Shown: positions 15,236-23,384 of the stretch, piece after piece
How positions within the stretch are numbered: position 1 is the stretch's first letter
Layout of the letters: each line of letters begins with the position of its first letter
Source: Roseomonas sp. GC11
Lineage (GTDB): Bacteria > Pseudomonadota > Alphaproteobacteria > Acetobacterales > Acetobacteraceae
Assembly (NCBI RefSeq): GCF_024437745.1
Contig: NZ_JANFNY010000048.1
Span: forward strand, 1-38,869
Length of the DNA: 38,869 bases
Direction of reading: 5' to 3'
Program-made: the position numbers and the translations under genes
The notes under the pieces: model-generated
The model's input: only the letters and a program-made list of their open reading frames with translations
Database searches by the model: none
What the model was told of the DNA's origin: nothing

Positions 15236-16653
15236 CCGGCGATCCTCGCGGCCTCGGCCAGCAGGGCGGCGAGCGGCGCCGGCAGCGCCAGCCCCAGCAC
15301 CAGCGCTGCCAGCAGATGCGCCCAGGCGGGGCCGAGCACCGCCCAGCTTCCACCCCAGGCGGGCGCGGGGGGCCGCGCATCGGGCGTGGCAGGGCCAAGG
15401 CAGAGCGCCTGCATCGCCCGCAGCAGCGCCAGCGCCGCCACCAGCAGCCCGAGGCCGAGCGGCAGCGCCAGCCAGGGCAGCCGCGCCGCGCTCTGCTGGA
15501 TCATCAGGAACTCGCTGGAGAACAGCGAAAAAGGCGGCAGCCCGGCGATCGCCAGGAAGCCCAGCACCAGCGCCCAGCCCAGCCCCGGATGCCCCGCCAC
15601 CAGCCCGCGCAGATCCTCCAGCCGCTGGCTGCCCTTCAGCAGCGTGGCACGGCCGACCAGGAAGAACAGCGCGCTCTTCACCAGCGAATGGCCCAGCATG
15701 TGCAGCACCCCGGCCAGCGCCGCCGGCCCGCCCAGCCCGAAGGCGAAGGCAGCCAGGCCCATATGCTCGATGCTGCTCCAGGCCAGGAAACGCCGCGCAT
15801 CGCGCCGCCGCCACAGCGCCAGCGCCGCCAGCAGCAGGGAGAGCAGCCCCATCCCCGCCATCAGCGCGCCAGGGGGCAGCACCGCCTCGTTCAGCGCCAC
15901 CACGGCGCGGGCGCGCAGAATGGCATGCAGCGCCGCGTTCAGCAGCAGGCCGGAGAGCACGGCGGACATCGCCACCGGCCCCTCGGCATGGGCATCCGGC
16001 AGCCAGGAATGCAGCGGCGCCAGCCCCGCCTTGGTGCCATAGCCCACCAGCAGGAAGATGAAGGCCAGGGAGAGCAGGGCCGGGTCGGCCTCCCGCCCCA
16101 CCCGCAGCAGCGCGGTGAAGGAGAGCGCGCCCTCCCCCCCACCCGTATAGGGCTGCGCGGCGAGGCCCAGCACAATGGTGCCGAACAGCGCCAGCGCGAT
16201 GCCGACGCCACAGAGGATGAGGAATTTCCACGCCGCCTCCAGCGCCGCCGCGCCGCGGTGCAGCGCCACCATCAGCACCGTGGCCAGCGTGGCACCCTCG
16301 ATCGCCGCCCACATCAGGCCGAGATTATCGGCCAGCAGGGCCAGGTAATTGGCGCCGAGAAACGCCTGGAAGGCCGCGTGATAAGCGCGGGCGGCGCGCG
16401 GCGAGAAGCCCTCGGCCGGCAGCATGGCGGCGGAGAAAATCGCCGTGGTCAGGCCAATGAACGCCGAGAGCAGCACCAGCGGCAGGTTCAGCGCATCCAG
16501 CAGCAGCAGGCCCTCCACCTCGCGCGGGGCGGTGAGAAGGGTCAGCGACAGGAGAAAACCCGCCAGCGCGGCGGCGATGTTCAGCAGCGGCGACGGCCAC
16601 AGGGCCAGCAGCAGCGCCGCCAGGAAAGGCAGGGCGATCAGCAGGTCAGGCAT
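15232..16653 (-). CDS. HyfF-like (antiporter-type) membrane subunit
   Basis: A 473-residue polytopic membrane protein with about 13-14 hydrophobic segments, of the NuoN/NuoM/Mrp-antiporter family as in hydrogenase-4 subunit F. The conserved pumping-channel signatures are present: KAGLAPLHSWLPDAHAEGP with its lysine and histidine, AWSSIEHMGLAAFAFG, and LGHSLVKSALFFLVGR with the late lysine. The start at 16653 (MPDLLIALPF) is chosen by homology; the frame reads further upstream through the 36-bp repeat array. It is coupled to the HyfG-like gene by a 4-bp overlap and separated from the HyfE-like gene by 156 bp of repeats, the only non-overlapping junction in the membrane part of the operon. Confidence 0.9.
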   Translation of the reverse strand: MPDLLIALPFLAALLLALWPSPLLNIAAALAGFLLSLTLLTAPREVEGLLLLDALNLPLVLLSAFIGLTTAIFSAAMLPAEGFSPRAARAYHAAFQAFLGANYLALLADNLGLMWAAIEGATLATVLMVALHRGAAALEAAWKFLILCGVGIALALFGTIVLGLAAQPYTGGGEGALSFTALLRVGREADPALLSLAFIFLLVGYGTKAGLAPLHSWLPDAHAEGPVAMSAVLSGLLLNAALHAILRARAVVALNEAVLPPGALMAGMGLLSLLLAALALWRRRDARRFLAWSSIEHMGLAAFAFGLGGPAALAGVLHMLGHSLVKSALFFLVGRATLLKGSQRLEDLRGLVAGHPGLGWALVLGFLAIAGLPPFSLFSSEFLMIQQSAARLPWLALPLGLGLLVAALALLRAMQALCLGPATPDARPPAPAWGGSWAVLGPAWAHLLAALVLGLALPAPLAALLAEAARIAG

Positions 16654-16668
16654 CCGATATCCCCGGCA

Positions 16669-16803
16669 CCAGGGGGCCTTGCCCCCTGGACCCCCAGCAG
16701 GAACCTGAGGTTCCTGCACCTCCCAACTGGAAATAGGAACCTGAGGTTCCTGCGCCTCCCAACTGAAAATAGGAACCTGAGGTTCCTGCTCCTCCCAACT
16801 GAA
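16669..16803. repeat. Three 36-bp tandem hairpin units plus a mosaic hairpin inside the Hyf/Ehr operon
   Basis: The palindrome AGGAACC-tga-GGTTCCT occurs at 16699-16716, 16735-16752 and 16771-16788, exactly 36 bp apart, with a conserved CCTCCCAACTG linker. Next to it, CCAGGGGGC/GCCCCCTGG (16669-16689) followed by GGACCCCC is a member of the dispersed hairpin family. The array fills the gap between the HyfE- and HyfF-like genes. In the transcript it would form four consecutive hairpins. Confidence 0.88.
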
Positions 16804-16809
16804 AAAAAA

Positions 16810-17478
16810 TCATTCGCCCTCTCCGCGGTGGCGGTGCAGGAGCGAGAGATCGAGCGACTCGAAACGCTCCCGCAGCAGCAGCACGAAGAACCCGGCCACC
16901 CCAGCCAGCACCAGCACCAGCGCCGCCGTGGCGATCTCGACCACCAGCGGCATGCCCTGCACGCCGGAGGCCGCCAGCACCAACCCGTTCTCCAGGCTGA
17001 GCAGGCCCACCACCTGGCCAATGGCGTGGCGCCGCGTGACCATCATCAGCAGGCCAAGCAGCACGACGGAGAGCGCGATGGCGAGGTCCTCCCGCAGCAG
17101 CGCGGCCGCGCCGGCGGTGGCCGGCAGCACCACGAGGCAGGCCAGCGCCACCAGCGCCACCCCGGCGATCAGGCTGGCGCCAATGCCCAGGCCCGGCTCC
17201 ACCCGCCTTTGCAGCCCGAGGCGCAGGATGAAGGCGCGCAGCGCCAGCGGGATCAGCACCGCCTTCACCGCCGCCGCCACCAGGGCACTGATGAAAAGGC
17301 CCGGCTCCTCCTGGATGAAGCCCTGCCACGCCACGGCCAGGGCCAGCAGCGCCCCCTGCGCCGCGAAGGCTCCCGTCATCGCCGCGAGGCGCCGCTGGTA
17401 GAGCAGCACGAAGCCGCTGAGCAGCATGCCGCCACCCAGCAGATGCGCGACATCATAGGGGATCTGGCCGAAGCTCAT
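16810..17478 (-). CDS. HyfE-like membrane subunit
   Basis: A 222-residue membrane protein with about seven transmembrane segments, matching hydrogenase-4 component E (a NuoK/MrpC-like subunit extended by extra helices). Conserved features are the membrane-embedded KAVLIPLALR stretch with its lysine and the later GLLSLENGLVLAASG motif with a buried glutamate, typical of the NuoK-like proton path. The start at 17478 (MSFGQIPYDVAHLL) overlaps the HyfC-like stop (ATGA). It ends right at the 36-bp hairpin array. Confidence 0.87.
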   Translation of the reverse strand: MSFGQIPYDVAHLLGGGMLLSGFVLLYQRRLAAMTGAFAAQGALLALAVAWQGFIQEEPGLFISALVAAAVKAVLIPLALRAFILRLGLQRRVEPGLGIGASLIAGVALVALACLVVLPATAGAAALLREDLAIALSVVLLGLLMMVTRRHAIGQVVGLLSLENGLVLAASGVQGMPLVVEIATAALVLVLAGVAGFFVLLLRERFESLDLSLLHRHRGEGE

Positions 17479-18428
17479 GCCAGCCCCGTGGACAGGAACA
17501 GAAACACCACGCCGAGCAGCGCCAGCAGCAGCGCCGCGCCCAGGAACTCCGGCACGCGGAAGACGCGCATCTTGGCGATGGCATTCTCGAAGCCCGCCAG
17601 CGCCAGGGCCAACCCGGCCAGCTTGGCCAGCCAGAGGCCAAGCCCCTGCGCCCAGGCCAGCGGCCCCTCCGCCGCCTCCGCCATGCCGAAGGGCAGGAAC
17701 AGCGCCGCCAGCAGCGAGAGCCAGAGCAGCAGCCGCAGCGCCGCCTGCATCTCCCACAGCGCGAGGTGGCGGCCGGAGGCCTCCAGCAGCATCGCCTCAT
17801 GCACCATGGTCAGTTCCAGATGGGTGGCGGGGTTGTCCACCGGGATGCGGCCATTCTCGGCCAGCGCCACCGCCAGCAGCGCCACCAGCGCCAGGGCGAG
17901 CGAGACGCGCAGGCCCAGCGCCCCATCCTGCAGCGCGGCGCCGATGGCATCGAGATTGGTGCCCCCCGCCAGGATGGCGAAGGCCATGACGCAGAGCAGG
18001 AAGGCCGGCTCGGCGAAGACGGCGAAGCTCATCTCCCGCGCGGCGCCGAGGCCGCCAAAGGCGCTGCCGATATCCATCGCCGCCAGCGCCAGCGCGGCGC
18101 GGGAGAGCGCCAGCAGCCCGCCCAGCAGCAGCAGATCCGCCAGGCCGCCCAGCGCCATGCCGCGCGTGAAGCCAGGCACCAGCGCCGCCGCCAGCAGCGT
18201 GGCCGCGCAGGCGGCATAGGGGGCGATGGAGGTGACGAGCGAGGCATTCTCCGCCAGCACCGGCCGCTTGCGGCAGAGCTTCACGAGGTCGCGCCAGGGC
18301 TGCAGCGGCGAAGGCCCGCGCCGGCCCAGCATGCGCGCCTTCAGCCAGCGCAGCAGCCCGGTGAGCAGCGGCGCCAGCGCCAGCATCAGCGCCAGATGCA
18401 GCGCCTGGGTGAGCAGCGCGGCCATCAT
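17475..18428 (-). CDS. HyfC-like (NuoH-type) membrane subunit
   Basis: A 317-residue, roughly eight-helix membrane protein of the NuoH/HycD/HyfC family that links the peripheral arm to the proton-pumping arm. The signature ENGRIPVDNPATHLELTMVH and the following EAMLLEASGRHLALWE contain the acidic loop conserved in this family. RDLVKLCRKRPVLAENAS is the conserved cytoplasmic loop after helix 1. The start is the first of two adjacent ATGs (18428), which overlaps the HyfB-like stop. All charged residues usually seen in this subunit appear to be kept, unlike the large subunit. Confidence 0.9.
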   Translation of the reverse strand: MMAALLTQALHLALMLALAPLLTGLLRWLKARMLGRRGPSPLQPWRDLVKLCRKRPVLAENASLVTSIAPYAACAATLLAAALVPGFTRGMALGGLADLLLLGGLLALSRAALALAAMDIGSAFGGLGAAREMSFAVFAEPAFLLCVMAFAILAGGTNLDAIGAALQDGALGLRVSLALALVALLAVALAENGRIPVDNPATHLELTMVHEAMLLEASGRHLALWEMQAALRLLLWLSLLAALFLPFGMAEAAEGPLAWAQGLGLWLAKLAGLALALAGFENAIAKMRVFRVPEFLGAALLLALLGVVFLFLSTGLA

Positions 18429-20536
18429 GCCCCCGCCCCCCCGCCCGGCCCCACCCAGGCCAGCAGGGCGAGCAGCGCCAGCAGCGTGCCGAAGGCCAGC
18501 ATCAGCAGGTGGCGCAGCGGGAGGTCGCGCAGCCGCTCCGCCCGGATCACCAGCGCATCGCGCCAGCGGGCGAGGGCCGGCAGCAGGGCGGGCAGCACCG
18601 GGTCCTGCCAGTGGCTGTCCAGCCGCGCCGGGGCGGGGTCGCCGGGCGGCGGCAGGGTGGCGCGCTCCCGCGCCGCCAGCAGGCTGGTGCCGAGCATCCG
18701 CAGCAGCGGCTGGGCGAATCCGGCGGCGGAAGGCTGCGTGCCGGGGTCGCCGAAGGGCAGGTGCGGCGGCGGCGCGACGAAGCCGCAATCCCAGGCCGGG
18801 CCGCGCACCGAGGCACGCGGCGAGAGCCAGCGCAGCGCCAGCACCACCGCCACGAACAGCACCAGCAGCAGCACCGCCAGCCCGAGCGGATGATAGGCCG
18901 AGGCGGAGGGCGAGGCCGCCACCGCCCAGGCCGAGGCCAGCGCCACCCCCCCGGCATGACCAGAAAGGCGGGCCACCGCCTCCCCCCCCAGCGCCAGCAG
19001 GGCGCCGGGCAGCAGCCCCACGGCGGCGCCCAGCCCGGCCAGCAGGAAGAGCGCGGCGCGCGGCAGCGGCGCGGCCTCGCTGGCGCCCAGGGTGCGCGGC
19101 GCGCGCGGCCGGCCAAGGAAAGTGAGGCCCCAGAAGCGCAGCATCGCCACCGCCCCCAGCGCCGCCGCCATGCCGAGCAGCGCCACCGCCGCCGCCGCCA
19201 GCACCTGCACCCCCAATTCGCCCACCCGCCAGGAGGCCAGCAGCGCCTGCAACAGCAGCCATTCCGCCGCGAAACCGGCCAGCGGCGGCAGCGCCGCCAG
19301 CGCCGCCGCCCCGGCCAGCGCCGCCAGCGCCACCTTCGGCATGGCGTGGATCAGCCCGCCCAGCCGGTCCATCCGGCGGGAACCGGCACCGTGCTGCACC
19401 TCCCCCGCCACCAGGAAGAGCAGCGTCTTGGCCAGGGCATGGCCCAGCACATGCAGCAGCCCCGCCGCCGCCGCCAGCGCCGCCAGCGCGCCGAGATCGG
19501 CCGCCCGCAGCAGCGCCGACAGGCCAAAGGCCATGGCGATCAGCCCGACATTCTCGATGGTGGAACAGGCGAGGAGCACCTTGATATCGCCCTCCTGCGT
19601 GGCGCGCAGCGCGCCGAACAGGGCGGAGGCGGCGCCCAGCGCCAGCAGCGGCACGCCCCAGCCCAGCCCCTGCCCCAGCCCGCCGACATCGAGCAGCAGC
19701 CGCGCCGCGACATAGAGCGCCACCTTGGTCATCACCGCCGACATCAGGGCGGAGACATGCGCCGGCGCCACCGGATGCGCCACCGGCAGCCAGCCATGCA
19801 GCGGCACCAGCCCGGCCTTCGAGCCGGCGCCCAGCACCACCAGCGCCAGCACCACCCAGGCCACGCCGCCCTGCGGCGGCGCCTGCCGCAGCGCGGCGAA
19901 GGAGAGATCCCCCGCGAGGCCCGCCAGCAGCCCCACCGCCGGCAGCAGGCAGGCCGCGCCGAACAGCGCGAAGCCGAGGTAAAGCCCCGCCGCCGCCCGC
20001 GCCGCGCCCTCCTCCTCCGCCGGGGCGGGCCCGGCCGCGGGGAAACCGGCGGGGACAGAACCGGCAGAAACAGAACCGGCGGGCGCCTGCCCGGCGGCGA
20101 CCAGCACCCAGGAGGCGAGCGACATGCCCTCGAAGCCGAGCAGCAGGGTGAAGCCATCCCCCGCCAGCAGCGCCAGCGCCATGCCGGCCAGGAAGAGCGG
20201 CCAGGCCGCCAGCCGGCGCGCGGGCGCCACCGCCTCGTGCCGCCAGCCATAGGCGCCACAGGCCAGGCCACACAGGCCGAGCGGCAGCAGGAACCACGCC
20301 GAAAGCCCGTCCAGCGCGAGGCTGAGCGGCGCCCAGGCCGGGCCGAAGGGCAGCAGCAGCGCCGCCTCCCCCCCCTCCACCAGGGCGGCCAGGGCCAGCA
20401 GGGCGAAGCCCCCCGCCACCAGCGCCGTGCCGGCATGGACCAGCCGGGCAAGGCCCGGGCGCCCCCCGGCCCAGGCCCCCAGCAGGGCCAGCGGCGGCAG
20501 GCAGCAGAGCAGGACGGCCAGGGTGGAGATCAGCAC
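18425..20536 (-). CDS. HyfB-like (antiporter-type, NuoL-like) membrane subunit
   Basis: A ~703-residue polytopic protein, the largest membrane subunit of hydrogenase-4-type complexes (HyfB/HycC). Family marks are LLGFEGMSLASWVLVAAG, KAGLVPLHGWLPVAHPVAP, LLACSTIENVGLIAMAFG and LGHALAKTLLFLVAGEVQHG. The C-terminal AWDCGF and SAAGFAQPLLRMLG segments are typical of HyfB. A loop after helix 5 holds an unusual low-complexity insert (SVSAGSVPAGFPAAGPAPAE). The start is uncertain: I propose the GTG at 20536 (VLISTLAVLLCC), which gives a first transmembrane helix. No ATG is suitably placed, and no clear ribosome binding site is visible. It is the first gene of the complex operon; an aldo/keto reductase gene ends 43 nt upstream. 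Confidence 0.87.
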   Translation of the reverse strand: MLISTLAVLLCCLPPLALLGAWAGGRPGLARLVHAGTALVAGGFALLALAALVEGGEAALLLPFGPAWAPLSLALDGLSAWFLLPLGLCGLACGAYGWRHEAVAPARRLAAWPLFLAGMALALLAGDGFTLLLGFEGMSLASWVLVAAGQAPAGSVSAGSVPAGFPAAGPAPAEEEGAARAAAGLYLGFALFGAACLLPAVGLLAGLAGDLSFAALRQAPPQGGVAWVVLALVVLGAGSKAGLVPLHGWLPVAHPVAPAHVSALMSAVMTKVALYVAARLLLDVGGLGQGLGWGVPLLALGAASALFGALRATQEGDIKVLLACSTIENVGLIAMAFGLSALLRAADLGALAALAAAAGLLHVLGHALAKTLLFLVAGEVQHGAGSRRMDRLGGLIHAMPKVALAALAGAAALAALPPLAGFAAEWLLLQALLASWRVGELGVQVLAAAAVALLGMAAALGAVAMLRFWGLTFLGRPRAPRTLGASEAAPLPRAALFLLAGLGAAVGLLPGALLALGGEAVARLSGHAGGVALASAWAVAASPSASAYHPLGLAVLLLVLFVAVVLALRWLSPRASVRGPAWDCGFVAPPPHLPFGDPGTQPSAAGFAQPLLRMLGTSLLAARERATLPPPGDPAPARLDSHWQDPVLPALLPALARWRDALVIRAERLRDLPLRHLLMLAFGTLLALLALLAWVGPGGGAGA

Positions 20537-20579
20537 GCGGCACCGGGGTGGTGAATCACCACGCCAGGATAGGGGGCCG

Positions 20580-21410
20580 TCAAAGCATTGACAAAGGCTG
20601 CTTTCGCCTGGGAGGCGAGAAGGCGCCATCGAGTTCCGCCAGATCCTCCGGCGCCAGAACGATCTCCCGCGCCGCGGCATTCTCGCGCAGATGCGCCTCG
20701 CTGGCGGCCTTGGGAATGCTGATGACGCCCGGGGCGCGCAGCGTCCAGGCCAGGGCGATCTGCGCCGGGCTGCGGCCCTGCCGCTGCGCCACGCGCCGCA
20801 GCACCGGGTGGCGCAGCAGCGCCCCGCCCTGCCCCACCGGGGAATAGGCCATCACCGGCATCCCCCGCCGCGCCGCATAGGGCAGCAGGTCGAACTCCAC
20901 CCCGCGCTCCTCCAGGTTGTAGAGCACCTGGTCCGTGGCGCAGTCCGGCAGGGCGGCGCCCAGTTCCTCCAGATCCGCCACATCGAGGTTGGAGACGCCC
21001 CAGCGCAGGATCTTGCCCTGCGCCACCAGCCGCTCCATGGCCTCCACCGTCTCGGCCAGGGGCACGCTGCCGCGCCAGTGCAGCAGGTAGAGGTCCAGCA
21101 CCTCGGTGCGCAGCCGCTTCAGGCTGGCCTCGCAGGAACGCGCCATGCGGGTGCGCGAGGCATTGTGCGGATAGACCTTGGAGACCAGGAAGACCTCCTG
21201 CCGCCGGCCGGCGATGGCCTCGGCCACCACCGACTCCGCCCCGCCCTCGGCATACATCTCGGCGGTGTCGATCAGCGTCAGACCGAGATCGAGGCCCAGC
21301 CGCAGCACCCGCGCCTCCGCCGCCCGGTCGGCGCCGCGCTCGCCCAGCTTCCACGTGCCCTGGCCCAGGGCGGGGACAACCGTGCCATCCGGCAGGGTCA
21401 CACTGTTCAT
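20580..21410 (-). CDS. Aldo/keto reductase
   Basis: A 276-residue NADPH-dependent oxidoreductase with a TIM-barrel fold. The catalytic tetrad is visible as Asp48 and Tyr53 (LIDTAEMYAEGG), Lys78 (FLVSKVYPHN) and His111 (LYLLHWRG). The coenzyme-binding region is VISIPKAASEAHLRENA. Its natural substrate cannot be told. It lies on the same strand as the Hyf/Ehr operon, only 43 nt before the HyfB-like start, so they may be co-transcribed. Its own promoter must lie within the 35-bp gap to, or inside, the divergent IalB-like gene. Confidence 0.94.
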   Translation of the reverse strand: MNSVTLPDGTVVPALGQGTWKLGERGADRAAEARVLRLGLDLGLTLIDTAEMYAEGGAESVVAEAIAGRRQEVFLVSKVYPHNASRTRMARSCEASLKRLRTEVLDLYLLHWRGSVPLAETVEAMERLVAQGKILRWGVSNLDVADLEELGAALPDCATDQVLYNLEERGVEFDLLPYAARRGMPVMAYSPVGQGGALLRHPVLRRVAQRQGRSPAQIALAWTLRAPGVISIPKAASEAHLRENAAAREIVLAPEDLAELDGAFSPPRRKQPLSML

Positions 21411-21445
21411 GGCGGATTCCCTTTTGCCTTCCTATCTTGCCCGCT

Positions 21446-22069
21446 ATGCGCCGCACCGCCATCCCGCTGCTCGCCCTCGCCGCCGCGATCGCCGCCGCAC
21501 CCCCGCCGGCCCGCGCGGCCACCGAAACCTATGGCCCCTGGATCCTCTCCTGCGCGGCCGATGCGATGACCGACCGCGCCACCTGCCGCATGACGCTCAG
21601 CACGCCGGTGGAGCCCGCCACCGCCAGCCTCAGCGCCCTGGCGCTGGAGGTCGCGCCGCGCCGGGGCCGCCTCGTGCCGGTGGTGACGGCCCGTGAACTC
21701 GGGCTGGACAGCGCGGCGCGCGGGCTGCTCGCCCTCACCGGCACGGTGCAGCTCCGCTTCCCGCCCAACAAGCTCTTTGAAATGCCCTGCGCGCTGGAAG
21801 GGCGCTCCGTGGTCTGCGCGCCACGGCCGGAGGATGCCAGCCGCGCCGCCGCGGAACTGGCCCAGGCGCCGCGCGCCCTGGTGCGGGTGCTCGGGCTCGG
21901 CAGCGCCACGGCGGAGGGGCCTCCACGGGAGCTGGCCCTCTCCGAGACCAGCACCGCGCTGGAGGCTTTCCGCGCCCAGGTGCCGCCGGAGCAGGGGAAT
22001 GAACCGCCGCCACCCGCCTTCGATTTTCAGGAATTGATGGGGCGGGTGCAGCGTTATTTTTTCCAGTAG
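21446..22069 (+). CDS. Secreted IalB-like (invasion-associated locus B family) protein
   Basis: A 207-residue precursor with a signal peptide (MRRTAIPLLALAAAIAAAPP, cleavage likely after ARA). The mature part begins ETYGPWILSCAADAMTDRATCRM, which resembles the GxWxxxC...C opening of IalB-family periplasmic proteins. A second cysteine pair follows (EMPCALEGRSVVCAP), so two disulfides are likely. The C-terminal part is longer and more Pro/Ala-rich than usual, so the family call is moderate. No clear ribosome binding site; the start at 21446 is chosen for the signal peptide. Function unknown; in bacteria without hosts this family is found widely as well. Confidence 0.68.
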   Translation: MRRTAIPLLALAAAIAAAPPPARAATETYGPWILSCAADAMTDRATCRMTLSTPVEPATASLSALALEVAPRRGRLVPVVTARELGLDSAARGLLALTGTVQLRFPPNKLFEMPCALEGRSVVCAPRPEDASRAAAELAQAPRALVRVLGLGSATAEGPPRELALSETSTALEAFRAQVPPEQGNEPPPPAFDFQELMGRVQRYFFQ

Positions 22070-22097
22070 CGCGGGGACGCCGCCCCCTCTGTTTCTT

Positions 22098-22141
22098 TGG
22101 GCACCCCCGCCGGGGGGATGAGATCCCCCCGGACCCCGCTG
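22098..22141. repeat. Mosaic intergenic hairpin element, copy 3
   Basis: CCGGGGGGAT (22110-22119) pairs perfectly with ATCCCCCCGG (22123-22132), followed by GGACCCC overlapping the stem end. The element lies between the convergent IalB-like and aminotransferase genes, where it could serve as a two-way 3' end structure. Confidence 0.75.
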
Positions 22142-23308
22142 TCAGGGGGGCGTGAGCCAGGCGCGCAGGCGGGGCGCGGCCTGGGCCATCTCGGCCTCGG
22201 CGCCACAGTAGGAAAAGCGCAGGAAGCAGGCGCCACGGGCGCGGTCGAAATCGACGCCCGGCGTGGCGGCGATGCCGGCCTCGGCCAGCATGCGCGCGGC
22301 GAAGGCCACGCTGTCATTGGTCAGGTGGCCGATATCGGCCCAGAGGTAGAAGGCGCCATCGGCCTCGGCCAGGCGGTCGAAGCCCGCCGCCGGCAGCCCG
22401 GCCAGCAGCGCCGCGCGGTTGCGGCCATAGACGGCCTTGTTGGCCTCCAGCTCCGCGCGGCAGTCGAAGGCCGCCTCCGCCGCCACCTGGGCCACATGCG
22501 GGGCGCTGATGAACATGTTCTGGGCGAGGCATTCGACGGGGCGCAGCAGGTCCTCGGGCAGCACCATCCAGCCGATGCGCCAGCCGGTCATCGAGAAATA
22601 CTTGGAGAAGCTGTTGATGACGATGGCGCTGTCGCTGAACCCCGCCGCCGTGCTCTCCGCCATGCCGTAGGAGAGGCCGTGGTAGATCTCGTCCGAGATC
22701 AGGCGCACACCGTTGGCGTGGCACCATTGGGCGATGGCCTGGAGGTCCTCCGGCGCCAGCATGGTGCCCGCCGGGTTGCAGGGCGAGGCGACGATCAGCC
22801 CCTCTGGCCGCGGGTCCAGCGCCTCCAGCATGGCGAGGGTGGGCTGGAAGCGGGTGCTGGCGTCGCAGGGCAGCAGCTGCGGCACCATGCCGAGCGCCGT
22901 CAGGATATTGGCATAGGGCGGGTAGAAGGGCGCGGCCATGGCCACGCGGTCGCCGGGGTCGAAGGCGGCCAGGAAGGCCAGCGGAAAAGCCCCCGAGGCG
23001 CCGACGGTGACGGCGATGCGCCCCGGCGCGATGGCCGCGCCGTATTGGGTGGCATAGTGCAGGCTGATGCGCTCGCGCAGGGAGCGCAGCCCGAAGGCCT
23101 CGGTGTAGCCCATGGGCGCGCCGGCCTGGAGGGCACGGATGGCGGCCTCGGCGGCGCCGCGCGGGGCGCCGGTGGAGGGCTGCCCGACTTCCATGCGGAG
23201 GATGCCGGGCGCCCCGGCGGGCAGGGCGCTGGCGCGGGCATTGGCTGCCGCGATGACGTCCATGACGAGAAAAGGCGGCGCTTCCGCCCCCCGGCCGGTC
23301 TTGAGCAT
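22142..23308 (-). CDS. PLP-dependent class I/II aminotransferase
   Basis: A 388-residue fold-type I aminotransferase. The PLP-binding lysine is in VINSFSKYFSMTGWRIGW, and the phosphate-binding region includes GASGAFPLAFLAAF. The substrate/cofactor motifs SPCNPAGTM (Asn contacting PLP), SDEIYHGL (Asp and Tyr) and FLRFSYCG (carboxylate-binding Arg) are all present, so it should be active. Overall it resembles aspartate/aromatic or valine-pyruvate type enzymes; the exact substrate cannot be fixed from sequence. It stands alone between hairpin elements at both ends. Confidence 0.92.
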   Translation of the reverse strand: MLKTGRGAEAPPFLVMDVIAAANARASALPAGAPGILRMEVGQPSTGAPRGAAEAAIRALQAGAPMGYTEAFGLRSLRERISLHYATQYGAAIAPGRIAVTVGASGAFPLAFLAAFDPGDRVAMAAPFYPPYANILTALGMVPQLLPCDASTRFQPTLAMLEALDPRPEGLIVASPCNPAGTMLAPEDLQAIAQWCHANGVRLISDEIYHGLSYGMAESTAAGFSDSAIVINSFSKYFSMTGWRIGWMVLPEDLLRPVECLAQNMFISAPHVAQVAAEAAFDCRAELEANKAVYGRNRAALLAGLPAAGFDRLAEADGAFYLWADIGHLTNDSVAFAARMLAEAGIAATPGVDFDRARGACFLRFSYCGAEAEMAQAAPRLRAWLTPP

Positions 23309-23316
23309 GCCACCAT

Positions 23317-23359
23317 TTCCAACTGAAGGCGGGGTCCGGGGGGACCCTGTCCCCCCGGT
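23317..23359. repeat. Mosaic intergenic hairpin element, copy 4
   Basis: GGCGGGGTCC followed by CCGGGGGGA (23336-23344) and TCCCCCCGG (23350-23358) with loop CCCTG. The 31-bp core is identical to those at 28405-28435 (reverse complement) and 35655-35685. It lies between two co-directional minus-strand genes, upstream of the aminotransferase, so a purely terminator role is possible only for the GGT-like gene. Confidence 0.75.
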
Positions 23360-23384
23360 TCTTTCTGTCTGTTTTTAAAAAGCC

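Noticed and set aside
15316-18219. 967-codon Gln/Arg/His-rich frame opposite the Hyf/Ehr operon
   Set aside because: Composition artefact opposite well-supported membrane subunit genes.
12652-20536. Calling the operon NADH dehydrogenase (complex I)
   Set aside because: Gene order and the HyfE- and HyfB-specific subunits fit the hydrogenase-4/Ehr group; NuoEFG, NuoI, NuoA, NuoJ and a separate NuoK are absent.
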